Shown piece by piece: positions 17,999-24,950 of a DNA stretch of 30,104 bases. The position numbers and the translations under genes were made by a program. Every line of letters begins with the position of its first letter. The stretch's first letter is position 1. The stretch covers positions 1-30,104 of the forward strand of contig JAUJNV010000017.1 in assembly GCA_030447945.1 (NCBI GenBank), given 5' to 3'. The stretch is from Fimbriimonas sp. (GTDB lineage: Bacteria > Armatimonadota > Fimbriimonadia > Fimbriimonadales > Fimbriimonadaceae). The notes under the pieces are model-generated. The model did no database searches. It worked only from the letters and a program-made list of their open reading frames with translations, and was not told where the DNA came from.

Positions 17999-18954
17999 GC
18001 TCCGCAGCGTTGCTCGAAGTTCGGGACGTGCGCGTGGAGTTCGGCTCCCCCGGGGGGAGCGTGCGCGCGCTAGACGGGGTTTCTCTGAGCGTTGCGCGCG
18101 GGGAGATCGTGGCGGTGGTCGGCGAGTCCGGCTGCGGCAAGACGACCCTCGCCCGCGCCGTTCTCGGCTTGCAGCCGCTCCGGGGAGGCGAGATCCTCAT
18201 CGACGGCAAGCCGGTCCGGGGAACCGAACGCCGGATGGCGCAAAAGGTCGGGATGGTCTGGCAGGATCCGTTCGCCAGTCTCGATCCTCGGTGGCACGTT
18301 GGCCGCTCCGTGCTGGAGCCGATGGGCATCGTCGGCAAGAAGGGCGTCGCGGGGGACGTGCTGGAGACGGTGGGCCTCGACCCGGCGATGGCGACGCGCT
18401 TTCCGCACCAGCTCAGCGGGGGCCAGCGCCAGAGGGTGGCCATCGGCCGCGCTCTGGCCCCGGAGCCGCCCCTCGTGATCTGCGACGAGCCGACCGCCGC
18501 GCTCGACCTAAGCATCCGCGCGCAGATTCTCAATCTCCTCAAGGACATCCAGCGCGACCGGGGCTGCTCGTTCCTCTACATCTCCCACGACCTCACCACC
18601 GTCCGCTTCCTGGCGGATCGGGTCGCCGTGATGTACCTGGGCCGTATCGTGGAAGAGGGGCCTACCGAGGGGATCTTTACGGACCCCAGGCACCCTTACA
18701 CGAAGGCGCTTCTGGACTCCGCCCCCACCCTCGAAAAGCTCATGCATCTGCCCGAGCCGCCGTCGGGCGAGCTGCCGGACCCGAGAATCAAGTTCACGGC
18801 GTGCCGCTACGCGACGCGGTGCCCGAACGCCCAGCCCTCCTGCCGAGAGGTGGACCCGCCCCGAACGGTGGAAGGAGATCGGTCATACTTCTGCCACTTT
18901 CCGTTTGATGCATCCTCCGAAACGACGCGACGCGACGTCTGTAATAGTGAATGA
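17995..18954 (+). CDS. Oligopeptide/dipeptide-type ABC transporter ATP-binding protein (OppF/DppF-like), without permease genes
   Basis: The 319-aa ATPase has Walker [18 protein letters not shown]-loop [13 protein letters not shown], signature [15 protein letters not shown], Walker [12 protein letters not shown] and the switch SHD. The C-terminus has the oligo_HPY extension ([20 protein letters not shown]) and four cysteines (C270, C276, C283, C300; spacing x5, x6, x16), as in Dpp/Opp ATPases that hold an iron-sulphur cluster. Such ATPases power uptake with two permeases and a binding protein; none is encoded in this window, so partners must be elsewhere. TTG 17995 overlaps the nadK stop. The stop overlaps the phoU start (ATGA). 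Substrate cannot be deduced. Confidence 0.93.
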   Translation: MSSAALLEVRDVRVEFGSPGGSVRALDGVSLSVARGEIVAVVGESGCGKTTLARAVLGLQPLRGGEILIDGKPVRGTERRMAQKVGMVWQDPFASLDPRWHVGRSVLEPMGIVGKKGVAGDVLETVGLDPAMATRFPHQLSGGQRQRVAIGRALAPEPPLVICDEPTAALDLSIRAQILNLLKDIQRDRGCSFLYISHDLTTVRFLADRVAVMYLGRIVEEGPTEGIFTDPRHPYTKALLDSAPTLEKLMHLPEPPSGELPDPRIKFTACRYATRCPNAQPSCREVDPPRTVEGDRSYFCHFPFDASSETTRRDVCNSE

Positions 18955-19649
18955 TGTCTCACGCTTCGGCTATGGAAGCGCCTTACTACGCACGTCAAGC
19001 CTATAACGTCGAGCTCCGCGAGCTTGAGCACGACCTGCTGGACATGGGCAGTCGGGCCGATGCCATGATCGGGCAGGCGGTCGAATCCCTGCGCACGTTG
19101 GATACGGCCCTGGCGATGGAGGTTCTGCGGAAGGATGACGAGGTGGATCAGCTTGACCTCGGCATCGAAAGCCGGTGCCTGCGCCTGCTTGCGCTGCAGT
19201 CTCCCACGGGCCGCGACCTACGCACGATCGGAACCGTCATCAAGGTCATCACCGACATCGAGAGGATCGGCGACCTCGCCGTCGACATCGCCAAGATCGC
19301 GATGAAAGTCGAGAAGGAGCTCGGCGACACGACGTTCGTGGACATTCCGCGCATGGCCGGCGTTGCCCGAACGATGTTTCGCGAGGCGCTTGAAGCCTAT
19401 GTGCGGCGCGACTTAGAGCGGGTGCGCGAAGTCTGCACCCGCGACAACGAGGTGGACGGGCTCTATCGCGAGCTGCGAGGGCAGATCTTCGAGAACATGC
19501 GCGCGCACAACGAAGCGGTCGTGACCGATGGCTGGCTGCTTATGGCGATCCATCACATCGAGCGGATCGCTGATCACACGGTCAATATCGCCGAGCGCGT
19601 GGAGTTCATGGTCACCGGCAAGCTCAAGACGCATCCTGAGCCTGCCTGA
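18951..19649 (+). CDS. phoU: Phosphate signalling protein PhoU
   Basis: PhoU is a cytosolic two-bundle helical protein that links phosphate uptake (Pst) to the PhoR/PhoB system. The 232-aa protein has the two repeated metal-binding motifs: DIERIGDLAVDIAK in the first half and HIERIADHTVNIAE in the second, with DNEVDGLYRELR between. The ATG at 18951 overlaps the preceding stop; the next codon but one (18954) is another possible ATG in sequence but not in frame. No pst or phoBR genes are in this window, so it stands apart from its usual partners and follows an unrelated ABC ATPase gene. Frame intact. Confidence 0.95.
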   Translation: MMSHASAMEAPYYARQAYNVELRELEHDLLDMGSRADAMIGQAVESLRTLDTALAMEVLRKDDEVDQLDLGIESRCLRLLALQSPTGRDLRTIGTVIKVITDIERIGDLAVDIAKIAMKVEKELGDTTFVDIPRMAGVARTMFREALEAYVRRDLERVREVCTRDNEVDGLYRELRGQIFENMRAHNEAVVTDGWLLMAIHHIERIADHTVNIAERVEFMVTGKLKTHPEPA

Positions 19650-19681
19650 GGGCCCCCTCGAACGATCTACCCTGCAAGAGA

Positions 19682-19687
19682 TACACT
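19682..19687 (+). promoter_or_regulatory. Putative -10 box (TACACT) for the FKBP-like gene
   Basis: TACACT lies 8 nt before the GTG at 19696 in the 46-bp gap after phoU; no Shine-Dalgarno sequence is present before that GTG. Confidence 0.5.
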
Positions 19688-19695
19688 GGGGCGGC

Positions 19696-20121
19696 GTGCA
19701 AACCACCTGCTCCTGGATCCCCTTGCTCTTGTCGGCCACCTTCGTCCCGGCCCTGGCGGAGGTGGATCTTCCGGTCGCGTTGGTCGTTGAGGGGCATGCG
19801 ATTGTGGAGCTGAAGCGAGGCAGCGGTCCTCCCGCCAAGCGAGGCGACGTTGTCACCATCCAGTTCACCCTCCGTAACGGCGCCGGGCGGGAGCTGGTGA
19901 GTACGGCCCGGCGGGGTCTGCACTATAAGCTGGCCGCGTATCCCGGCGACGAGCCGATCCTCGTGCCGCCTTTGCTCGGGATGCGTGCGGGCGGCGTGCG
20001 GGAGATCCAGATGCCTCGCGGGACGTATCCCTCGTCCAAGGTCGCCGGAGTGGAGCTGTTCGGAGCCGACCTCGTCCTGCGGCTCACGCTTCTCGGGGTC
20101 TATCCTCCAGCCCAAAGGTAG
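19696..20121 (+). CDS. Exported FKBP-type peptidyl-prolyl isomerase-like protein
   Basis: The frame is open from 19528, but the likely start is GTG 19696, giving a signal peptide (QTTCSWIPLLLSATFVPALA) and a mature domain of about 120 aa. The domain resembles FKBP-type cis-trans prolyl isomerases: ELKRGSGPPAKRGDVVTIQFTL (strand order and G-x-G-P-A-x-x-G-D turn), then PPLLGMRAGGVREIQMPRG (typical G-M-x-x-G-x-x-R motif), and a final strand ADLVLRLTLLGV. Some active-site aromatic residues of classical FKBPs are not obvious, so activity is uncertain. Total about 141 aa. The stop TAG is part of the next gene's TANNNT box. Confidence 0.7.
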   Translation: MQTTCSWIPLLLSATFVPALAEVDLPVALVVEGHAIVELKRGSGPPAKRGDVVTIQFTLRNGAGRELVSTARRGLHYKLAAYPGDEPILVPPLLGMRAGGVREIQMPRGTYPSSKVAGVELFGADLVLRLTLLGVYPPAQR

Positions 20122-20124
20122 ACT
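20119..20124 (+). promoter_or_regulatory. Putative -10 box (TAGACT) for the polysaccharide exporter genes
   Basis: TAGACT begins at the stop codon of the FKBP-like gene and lies 8 nt before ATG 20133. No Shine-Dalgarno sequence is present. Confidence 0.5.
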
Positions 20125-20132
20125 TCCGGACG

Positions 20133-20993
20133 ATGCTGAGCGAGCTGAAGGAGCTTTGGAAGTTCCGCGAGCTTTTGGCCAGCATGATTCAGCGGGAGCT
20201 GAAGATCCGCTACAAAAATTCCTTTCTGGGGTTCTTTTGGTCGCTGATCAACCCTCTCATCACGGTGCTCGTGATGACGATGGTGTTCAAGGGCATCCTC
20301 CAGAACAAGACAGACAACTTTAGCGCGTACATTCTCGCCGCATATCTGCCCTTCATGTTCTTCCAGGCGTGCCTGCTGGACTCCGCGCAGTCAGTGCTCG
20401 GGGCACTGCCCTTGATCCGCAAAATCTACTTCCCCCGGGAGATCCTGCCTCTCGCTTCGATCGTTGGCAACTTCGTCCACCTCCTACTCGCGCTCGGGGT
20501 GTTCTTCGTGTACCTGACCGTGGTCTATCTTCTCGATCCACGGGTGCCGACCTTCCGGGCTTCGGCCCTCTTGCTCCCGGTTCTCCTGGCGATCAACTTC
20601 GCTCTCGTAACGGGGCTGGGCCTCCTCTTCTCGGCGCTGAACACCTTCTACGAGGATGTGAAGTACATCCTGAGCGTCGTCCTCTACCTGCTTCTCTTCG
20701 TGTGTCCGATCTTATACTTTAGCGAGGAGGTGTACCACTCCCAGTCGAACGTCAAGAGCGGGGGCCTGGTGTACTTCCTGTATCATCTCAACCCTGTCGC
20801 CACCCTCTCGACCGCGTATCGAAAGGTTCTTGTGGCTCCCCAGCCCGTGGTGACGAGCTCCGGCCCCCCTCTTGATCCACTTCCTTTCGACTGGACGATG
20901 CTAGGCGTGACCGCGCTCTTCTCTTTCGGCCTGCTCTTCATCGGCTATCACGTCTTCAACCGCATGAAGTGGCGGTTCGTGGAGCGGCCCTGA
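20133..20993 (+). CDS. ABC-2 type polysaccharide export permease (Wzm/TagG/RfbA-like)
   Basis: The 286-aa inner-membrane subunit of a polysaccharide or teichoic-acid-type exporter. It starts with the amphipathic family motif ELKIRYKNSFLGFFWSLINP (residues 24-43), then about six membrane helices, including ITVLVMTMVF, a block around LASIVGNFVHLLLALGVFFV, and LSVVLYLLLFVCPILYFSEE. A conserved YHLNPVATLSTAYRKVL segment follows, as in Wzm proteins. The ATPase partner overlaps it by 25 bp downstream. In context with kdsB and a GT2 glycosyltransferase nearby, it probably moves an O-antigen or other surface glycan across the inner membrane. Frame intact. Confidence 0.92.
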   Translation: MLSELKELWKFRELLASMIQRELKIRYKNSFLGFFWSLINPLITVLVMTMVFKGILQNKTDNFSAYILAAYLPFMFFQACLLDSAQSVLGALPLIRKIYFPREILPLASIVGNFVHLLLALGVFFVYLTVVYLLDPRVPTFRASALLLPVLLAINFALVTGLGLLFSALNTFYEDVKYILSVVLYLLLFVCPILYFSEEVYHSQSNVKSGGLVYFLYHLNPVATLSTAYRKVLVAPQPVVTSSGPPLDPLPFDWTMLGVTALFSFGLLFIGYHVFNRMKWRFVERP

Positions 20994-21736
20994 GCGGTCT
21001 CGCCGTCTCCGTCCGGGATCTCCGCAAGGAGTTCGTAGTGGGCCATTCGGGCGCCGCATCGCTGAAGACCGCGATCCTGTGGTGGCGCCGGAGATCTTAC
21101 GAGCACATGGAGGTGCTCAAGGGCGTCAGCTTTGAAGTAAATCGAGGCGAGTGCGTCGCGGTCATCGGTCGAAACGGCGCGGGCAAGAGCACCCTTCTTT
21201 CGCTCCTGGCCCGCGTCTATAAGCCCACTTCCGGCTCGTTCGAAGTACGCGGTCGGTTAGCGCCGCTCCTGGAGCTGGGCGCAGGATTCCACCCGGACCT
21301 GAGCGGCGAAGAAAACGTGTTCTTTAACGGCGTGATCTTGGGCCTCACGCGCAAGGAGATCCGCCAGCGCCTGAATCAGATCGTCGAGTTCTCGGAGCTG
21401 GCATCCCACATCTACGCGCCGGTGCGCACCTACTCGAGCGGCATGGTGGCCCGACTGGGCTTTTCGGTGGCGGTGCATGTCGACGCGGAGGTCCTGCTTG
21501 TGGACGAAGTGCTGGCGGTGGGCGATTTCGACTTCGAACGGAAGTGCTACGCGAAGATCGACGAGTTCCGCGCCAACGGGGGGACGATCCTCTTGGTCTC
21601 GCACAGCGCGGAGGTCGTCCGCCGCGCCGCAGATCGGTGTGTGTGGCTGGAAGGAGGGAGCGTCAGGATGGACGGGCCGCCTGAGGATCTGTTGCCGCTC
21701 TACGAGGGATCGCCGGGCCACGGAGTGGAGCCGTAA
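20969..21736 (+). CDS. Polysaccharide export ABC ATPase (Wzt/TagH/RfbB-like)
   Basis: The 255-aa ATPase partner of the upstream permease. Features: VSVRDLRKEFVV start, the family insert before Walker A (LKTAILWWRRRSYEHMEVLK), Walker A GRNGAGKS, the glycan-exporter motif LAPLLELGAGFHPDLSGEEN, the degenerate signature YSSGMVARLGFSVAVH, Walker B VLLVDEVLAVGD and the switch SHS. It lacks the C-terminal carbohydrate-binding domain of long Wzt proteins, so it probably does not recognise a terminal sugar cap. The start GTG 20969 gives a 25-bp overlap; a non-standard CTG at 20990 overlapping the stop would fit more tightly. It ends convergently, overlapping the glycosyltransferase gene by 74 bp. Confidence 0.92.
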   Translation: MAVRGAALSGLAVSVRDLRKEFVVGHSGAASLKTAILWWRRRSYEHMEVLKGVSFEVNRGECVAVIGRNGAGKSTLLSLLARVYKPTSGSFEVRGRLAPLLELGAGFHPDLSGEENVFFNGVILGLTRKEIRQRLNQIVEFSELASHIYAPVRTYSSGMVARLGFSVAVHVDAEVLLVDEVLAVGDFDFERKCYAKIDEFRANGGTILLVSHSAEVVRRAADRCVWLEGGSVRMDGPPEDLLPLYEGSPGHGVEP

Positions 21737-22619
21737 GAACCCTTAGGAAGAGCAGCGCCTGGCGGCGTAGCCGGGGCTCCAAGAAGAGCGTTGCCGCCGC
21801 CGCACCTCCCCAGGCTAAGAGGCGAAGGAGCGCGCCCGACCGGTTGAGCAGCCAGCAGAGGAGCATGGAGAGCCGGCCGTGGTGGATTTCGAAGTACACC
21901 TCCTTTCCGCGGTTGTAGAGCGCGACCGCGCGCCAGCGCATCTCGCCACTGCTTGAACCGAGTTCGTGGATGAACGAGGCGCGAGGTGAGTAAACGATCT
22001 TGCCGTGCCGTGCGAGCCGTTGGCAGAGGTCCGTGTCCTCGCAGTAGAGGAAGTATCGTGGGTCGAAGCGCTCCAAGGGTCGGATCATCAGGCACGCCCC
22101 CATCACCTGCACCACGGGAGTCACTTGTCCGGAAGCGGCCACTCGCCGGGTCGTCCAGTACGGGCTGAAATGCTTAGAGCCGGGGAAGAGCTTCTCCAGA
22201 TACGTCTGCTCGCAGAACACAGCCCAGAGCGTCAGTTGGCTCGCCACGCTCTCCTGAAGAGAGCCGTCGGGGTTGAGGAGCTTCCCGCCCGCGGCGACTA
22301 CGCTCCCCACAAACGTCGCGGCGAGCCGGGCGATCGCCCCGGCTTCTGCGTAGCAGTCGCTGTTCAGGAAGAGCACGAGCCCGGCCGAAGCGGCGTCCAT
22401 ACCCTGATTGTTCGCCGAGCCGAAGCCCACGTTCTCCGAGTTCGGGATGAGGCGGGCGTGGGGAAACTCGCCCCGCACCATCTCGGCGGAACCGTCGGCG
22501 GAAGCGTTGTCCACGACGATCACTTCGTGCTCGGGCTCGATGCAAGAGAGGCACCGGCGGAGCTTGTCGAGCGTGTTGTAGCTCACGACGACGACGCTCA
22601 CCTTTAGCGACTGCTCCAC
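21663..22619 (-). CDS. GT2 family glycosyltransferase (rhamnosyltransferase-like)
   Basis: A GT-A fold enzyme using a nucleotide-sugar donor. The likely start is GTG 22619 (MEQSLK, then VSVVVVSYNTLDKLRRCL), not the frame opening at 22754, which would overlap greA. Motifs: VIVVDNASADGSAEMV, ENVGFGSANNQGMDAA, the metal-binding LFLNSDCY, and FLYCEDTDLCQRLARHGK, the ED motif typical of rhamnosyltransferase-like GT2 enzymes. A hydrophobic C-terminal region (LLCWLLNRSGALLRLLAW) may attach it to the inner membrane. About 318 aa. The last 25 residues, overlapping the exporter ATPase gene, look compositionally unlike the rest and may follow a frame error. Likely role: surface glycan assembly with the neighbouring exporter. 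Confidence 0.88.
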   Translation of the reverse strand: MEQSLKVSVVVVSYNTLDKLRRCLSCIEPEHEVIVVDNASADGSAEMVRGEFPHARLIPNSENVGFGSANNQGMDAASAGLVLFLNSDCYAEAGAIARLAATFVGSVVAAGGKLLNPDGSLQESVASQLTLWAVFCEQTYLEKLFPGSKHFSPYWTTRRVAASGQVTPVVQVMGACLMIRPLERFDPRYFLYCEDTDLCQRLARHGKIVYSPRASFIHELGSSSGEMRWRAVALYNRGKEVYFEIHHGRLSMLLCWLLNRSGALLRLLAWGGAAAATLFLEPRLRRQALLFLRVLTAPLRGPAIPRRAATDPQAARPS

Positions 22620-22626
22620 AGGCGAG

Positions 22627-22633
22627 TACAATA
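22627..22633. promoter_or_regulatory. Shared divergent -10 element for greA (+) and the glycosyltransferase (-)
   Basis: The heptamer TACAATA reads TACAAT on the plus strand, 9 nt before greA ATG 22642. It reads TATTGT on the minus strand, 8 nt before GTG 22619. One 7-bp site would serve two opposed leaderless promoters, so both cannot be occupied at once. Confidence 0.6.
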
Positions 22634-22641
22634 CCGGGCCT

Positions 22642-23112
22642 ATGCCCATGGAAATCCGGTTCACCCGGGAGGGGTACGAGAAGCTGAAGCGGGAGCTCGA
22701 AGAGCTTAAGGGTCCCGAACGTCTAAGGATCGCTGAAGCCATCCGTGAGGCCAAGGCTCACGGCGATCTGCGCGAGAACGCGGCGTACCACGAGGCGAAG
22801 CTTAACCAGACCCGTTTGGACAGTCGCATCGCCGATTTGGAGAAGGCGTTCCAGATGGCGAAGATCGTCGAGCGCCCGGATGTACAAGGAACGACGGCGC
22901 ACCTCGGCTCGAAAGTCCGCCTGTTGGACGTCGAGTTCGGCGATGAGCTCACCGTCAGCATCGTCGGCTCCTTCGAGGCGGATCCCTCGAACGACCTGAT
23001 TTCCATCGGTTCGCCGATGGGCGAGGCGCTTCTCGGGCGCGCTCAGGGAGACGAGGTCCAAGTCGAGGCACCGGCCGGCACCCAGTGCTATCGTATTCTC
23101 GAGGTTTCGTAG
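22642..23112 (+). CDS. greA: Transcription elongation factor GreA
   Basis: GreA enters the RNA polymerase secondary channel and stimulates cleavage of backtracked RNA. 156 aa, the standard length. The N-terminal coiled coil begins FTREGYEKLKRELEELKG and carries the tip HGDLRENAAYHEAK with the acidic D and E residues needed for cleavage. The C-terminal FKBP-like domain includes SIGSPMGEALLGRAQGDEV. A second in-frame ATG lies two codons later (22648). Frame intact. The spacing to an upstream TACAAT box suggests a leaderless mRNA shared divergently with a glycosyltransferase. It is followed by a lipoprotein gene 5 bp downstream. Confidence 0.97.
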   Translation: MPMEIRFTREGYEKLKRELEELKGPERLRIAEAIREAKAHGDLRENAAYHEAKLNQTRLDSRIADLEKAFQMAKIVERPDVQGTTAHLGSKVRLLDVEFGDELTVSIVGSFEADPSNDLISIGSPMGEALLGRAQGDEVQVEAPAGTQCYRILEVS

Positions 23113-23117
23113 CCGCC

Positions 23118-23765
23118 ATGGTTCGCGCCCTTCTCTTCTGCGCCGCTGCCCTGGTCGTCGCGGGGTGCGATCCCAGCGTCGGTCTATCCCGAGACGAGAC
23201 CGCTCAGGTGGCCCCGGCTGATTCGGTAAAAGGCCCCGGAAGCACCCTGCCCACCGCCGTCTCCCTCCTCGCCATCAAGGGCCAGGTTAAGGTGGGGGAT
23301 ACGGTGGATCACGCCTACGCGGTGCTCCCTCCGCCCGTCGAAGCCTACGAGTTCAAGGACCTTCCGCCCGGCTTCCAGCCGCCTTACGCGGCGAGGGGTT
23401 GGGAAAGTGGACGACAGGGATTTGGGGTCATCACCCACGAGAAGCTCGTCGTCGCTGCGATGTACCAGCTCGACCGGATCGATGAGGCGACGTTGAACCT
23501 GACGAAGCGCGCCTACCAGGACCTCCTCGGCGCTCCGACTCATCAGATTTCCGGCACCAACGTTCGATACTGGTTTTGGGCGCGGGAGCTTCAGAGCCTG
23601 GTGATCTGTGCGCTGAGGAGCTCCAGGGGCCTTCATGTCACCATTGCCATGGGCGACAATGCCGTCTTGTCTGGCTTGCGCATTTCGCCGGAAGAAGCAG
23701 AGCGGGCTCGGGCCCGGGACAACCTCCCCCACGCTCCCGCAGAGTCCACCGGTGAAAAAGGATGA
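23118..23765 (+). CDS. Lipoprotein of unknown function
   Basis: ATG 23118 gives a signal peptide with a clear lipobox (ALLFCAAALVVAGC), 5 bp after greA. The mature part of about 198 aa contains GQVKVGDTVDHAYAVLPPP, PPGFQPPYAARGWESGRQG and TNVRYWFWARELQSL, a pattern of a small globular alpha/beta domain; the C-terminus is Glu/Arg-rich and probably disordered. No family is recognised. Co-transcription with greA is likely from the spacing. The frame is also open for 33 bases upstream, but the lipobox fixes the start. Confidence 0.75.
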   Translation: MVRALLFCAAALVVAGCDPSVGLSRDETAQVAPADSVKGPGSTLPTAVSLLAIKGQVKVGDTVDHAYAVLPPPVEAYEFKDLPPGFQPPYAARGWESGRQGFGVITHEKLVVAAMYQLDRIDEATLNLTKRAYQDLLGAPTHQISGTNVRYWFWARELQSLVICALRSSRGLHVTIAMGDNAVLSGLRISPEEAERARARDNLPHAPAESTGEKG

Positions 23766-23827
23766 AGCGCGGGCGCGGTCCTGAACGTATGAAGAGTTAC
23801 TCTGAATCGAGGAGGTGGTGTCGAAGT

Positions 23828-23869
23828 ATGAGTAGCAAACGTACACACCAGGGAGGTTGTGGGTTTTAG
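23828..23869 (+). CDS. Possible leader peptide, 13 aa (or 26 aa from ATG 23789)
   Basis: ATG 23828 gives SSKRTHQGGCGF and stops at TAG 23867-23869 within the structured region, after GGAGGTG (23811-23817), 12 nt upstream of the ATG. ATG 23789 is in the same frame and gives 26 aa. No family. The stop lies at the foot of the inner hairpin, so translation could influence folding; this is inference. Confidence 0.25.
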   Translation: MSSKRTHQGGCGF

Positions 23870-23929
23870 CGAACCCGCAATCTTTTGAGGGCGGGTTCGT
23901 CATGAACCTTAGCCTCCCTGGAAGATAAT

Positions 23930-23963
23930 GCAAACGCCCTGAGCTTAGCTCGGGGCGTTTTGC
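23930..23963 (+). terminator. Strong intrinsic terminator before kdsB
   Basis: AAACGCCCTGAGC (23932-23944) pairs with GCTCGGGGCGTTT (23948-23960), a 13-bp stem with one T-G pair and a 3-nt loop (TTA), followed by T-rich GTTTTGCTGTG. It ends transcription from the greA unit or the RNA candidate. Confidence 0.8.
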
Positions 23964-24044
23964 TGTGTGACATGTGCGGCCCGCGCATCAATCCGGACGC
24001 CGCTAGCCTTCGCCAGGCTTAGATGCTGCGCGGCAGCCGCATGC

Positions 24045-24050
24045 TACGCT
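24045..24050 (+). promoter_or_regulatory. Putative -10 box (TACGCT) for kdsB
   Basis: TACGCT lies 5 nt before the ATG at 24056, the best kdsB start by family length; no Shine-Dalgarno sequence precedes it. Confidence 0.45.
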
Positions 24051-24055
24051 CGTCC

Positions 24056-24806
24056 ATGCGCTGCTGCATCGTCATCCCTGCCCGAATGGCCAGCACTCGA
24101 TTTCCGGGGAAGCCGCTGTGCGACCTCCTCGGCAAGCCGATGGTGCAGTGGGTCGCCGAGGCGTCGGAGGCGGCGGGTGTGGCCGAACGGGTGCTGGTGG
24201 CGACGCCCGATCCAGAGATCGTCCTCGCGTGTCGGAGCATTGGCGTCGAGGCGGTGCTGACGCGTCCGGACCATCCCAGCGGGACCGACCGGCTGGCCGA
24301 GGTGGCGGAGCTGGTTCCGGCCGAGGTGTACGTGAATGTCCAGGGGGACGAGCCCCGATCAGTCCCGCCATCATACGCGCTTGCGCGCAACCCTCCTGGA
24401 CGACGCAAGGGTCCTGATGGGCAGCATCTACAGCGAGTGCCCCGAGGAGATCGACGATCCGACCGTCGTGAAGGTGGTGACGGACCTTCGGGGCTTCGCC
24501 TTGTATTTCAGCCGCCATCCAGTCCCCTTTCCCCGCCACGCGAGAGTCGAGCCCGTGAAGAAGCACGTCGGCATCTACGCATATCGTCGCGAGGCCCTGC
24601 GAGCTTTCGCCTCCTGGTCGGTGTCCCCGTTGGAGTCGGCAGAGAGCCTCGAGCAGCTCCGCTTCCTGGAGAACGGAATTCGCGTCCTCATGTCGCGCGG
24701 CGCGGGCGCCGAACTCGCGGTGGACACCCCGGAGCAGGCGGAGCAGGTGAGGAGGATTCTGGCGGAGAGGCGGGCTGATGGCCCAGAGTTCAGGGTTGAG
24801 AGTTGA
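24056..24806 (+). CDS. kdsB: 3-deoxy-manno-octulosonate cytidylyltransferase KdsB (two frameshifts)
   Basis: KdsB activates KDO as CMP-KDO for the inner core of lipopolysaccharide, so its presence argues for a diderm cell with LPS-type lipid A. ATG 24056 gives [20 protein letters not shown], the nucleotide-binding start, then [24 protein letters not shown] and [10 protein letters not shown]. Two missing bases (near 24357 and 24390) break the frame; after them [60 protein letters not shown] and [11 protein letters not shown] follow, all family motifs. Repaired length is 250 aa, as usual. The 3' end runs into the heptamer repeat at 24787, so the last few codons may not be typical. Since KdsB is normally essential in LPS bacteria, sequencing error is likely. 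Confidence 0.92.
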
Positions 24807-24881
24807 GGTTGAGGGTTGAGGGTTGAGGGCTGAGGTACCAGCCCATCCCCGGAACATCTGAACACCCGAACACCCTCCCCG
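24787..24881. repeat. Heptamer tract (GGTTGAG) followed by octamers of the CGNAACAC type
   Basis: 24787-24834 reads as seven near-identical heptamers (AGTTCAG, GGTTGAG, AGTTGAG, GTTGAG, GGTTGAG, GGTTGAG, GGCTGAG), one a base short, overlapping the kdsB 3' end. After a short gap, octamers CGGAACAT, CTGAACAC, CCGAACAC and CCTCCCCG run from 24850 to 24881. The octamers resemble those at 8877-8916 (CGAAACAC, CGCAACAC), so both loci may belong to one family. Confidence 0.7.
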
Positions 24882-24888
24882 AGCGTCA

Positions 24889-24894
24889 TAATCT
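24889..24894 (+). promoter_or_regulatory. Possible -10 box (TAATCT) for rel
   Basis: CATAATCTTTAAC contains TAATCT about 57 nt before the rel ATG at 24951. Unlike other starts here, rel has a leader and a GAGGAAGG sequence (24931-24938), 12 nt before the ATG. Confidence 0.35.
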
Positions 24895-24950
24895 TTAACG
24901 ACAGCCTGAAACCGTCAAGCAGCGCGGCTTGAGGAAGGTGCCGAGCCGCA

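Larger units (their letters stand above)
23798..23963 (+). ncRNA. Unidentified structured RNA or leader, with its own terminator
   Basis: Between the lipoprotein gene and kdsB. A TACTCT box lies at 23798-23803. A long nested hairpin spans 23848-23921. Its outer stem is CCAGGGAGG/CCTCCCTGG (23848-23856 with 23913-23921). Its middle is GGTT/AACC. Its inner stem is CGAACCCGC/GCGGGTTCG (23870-23878 with 23891-23899). An intrinsic terminator follows at 23930-23963. An RNA of about 150 nt is implied. No known class was recognised; it may instead be an attenuator containing the short ORF at 23828. Confidence 0.5.

Noticed and set aside
22620..22754. Upstream extension of the glycosyltransferase to 22754
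   Set aside because: It would overlap greA coding and adds a Ser-rich stretch not seen in the family; GTG 22619 with its TATTGT box fits better.
23184..23933. A 249-codon minus-strand frame across the lipoprotein and RNA region
   Set aside because: It is antisense to a lipoprotein with a clear signal peptide and passes through the RNA hairpin; no motif.
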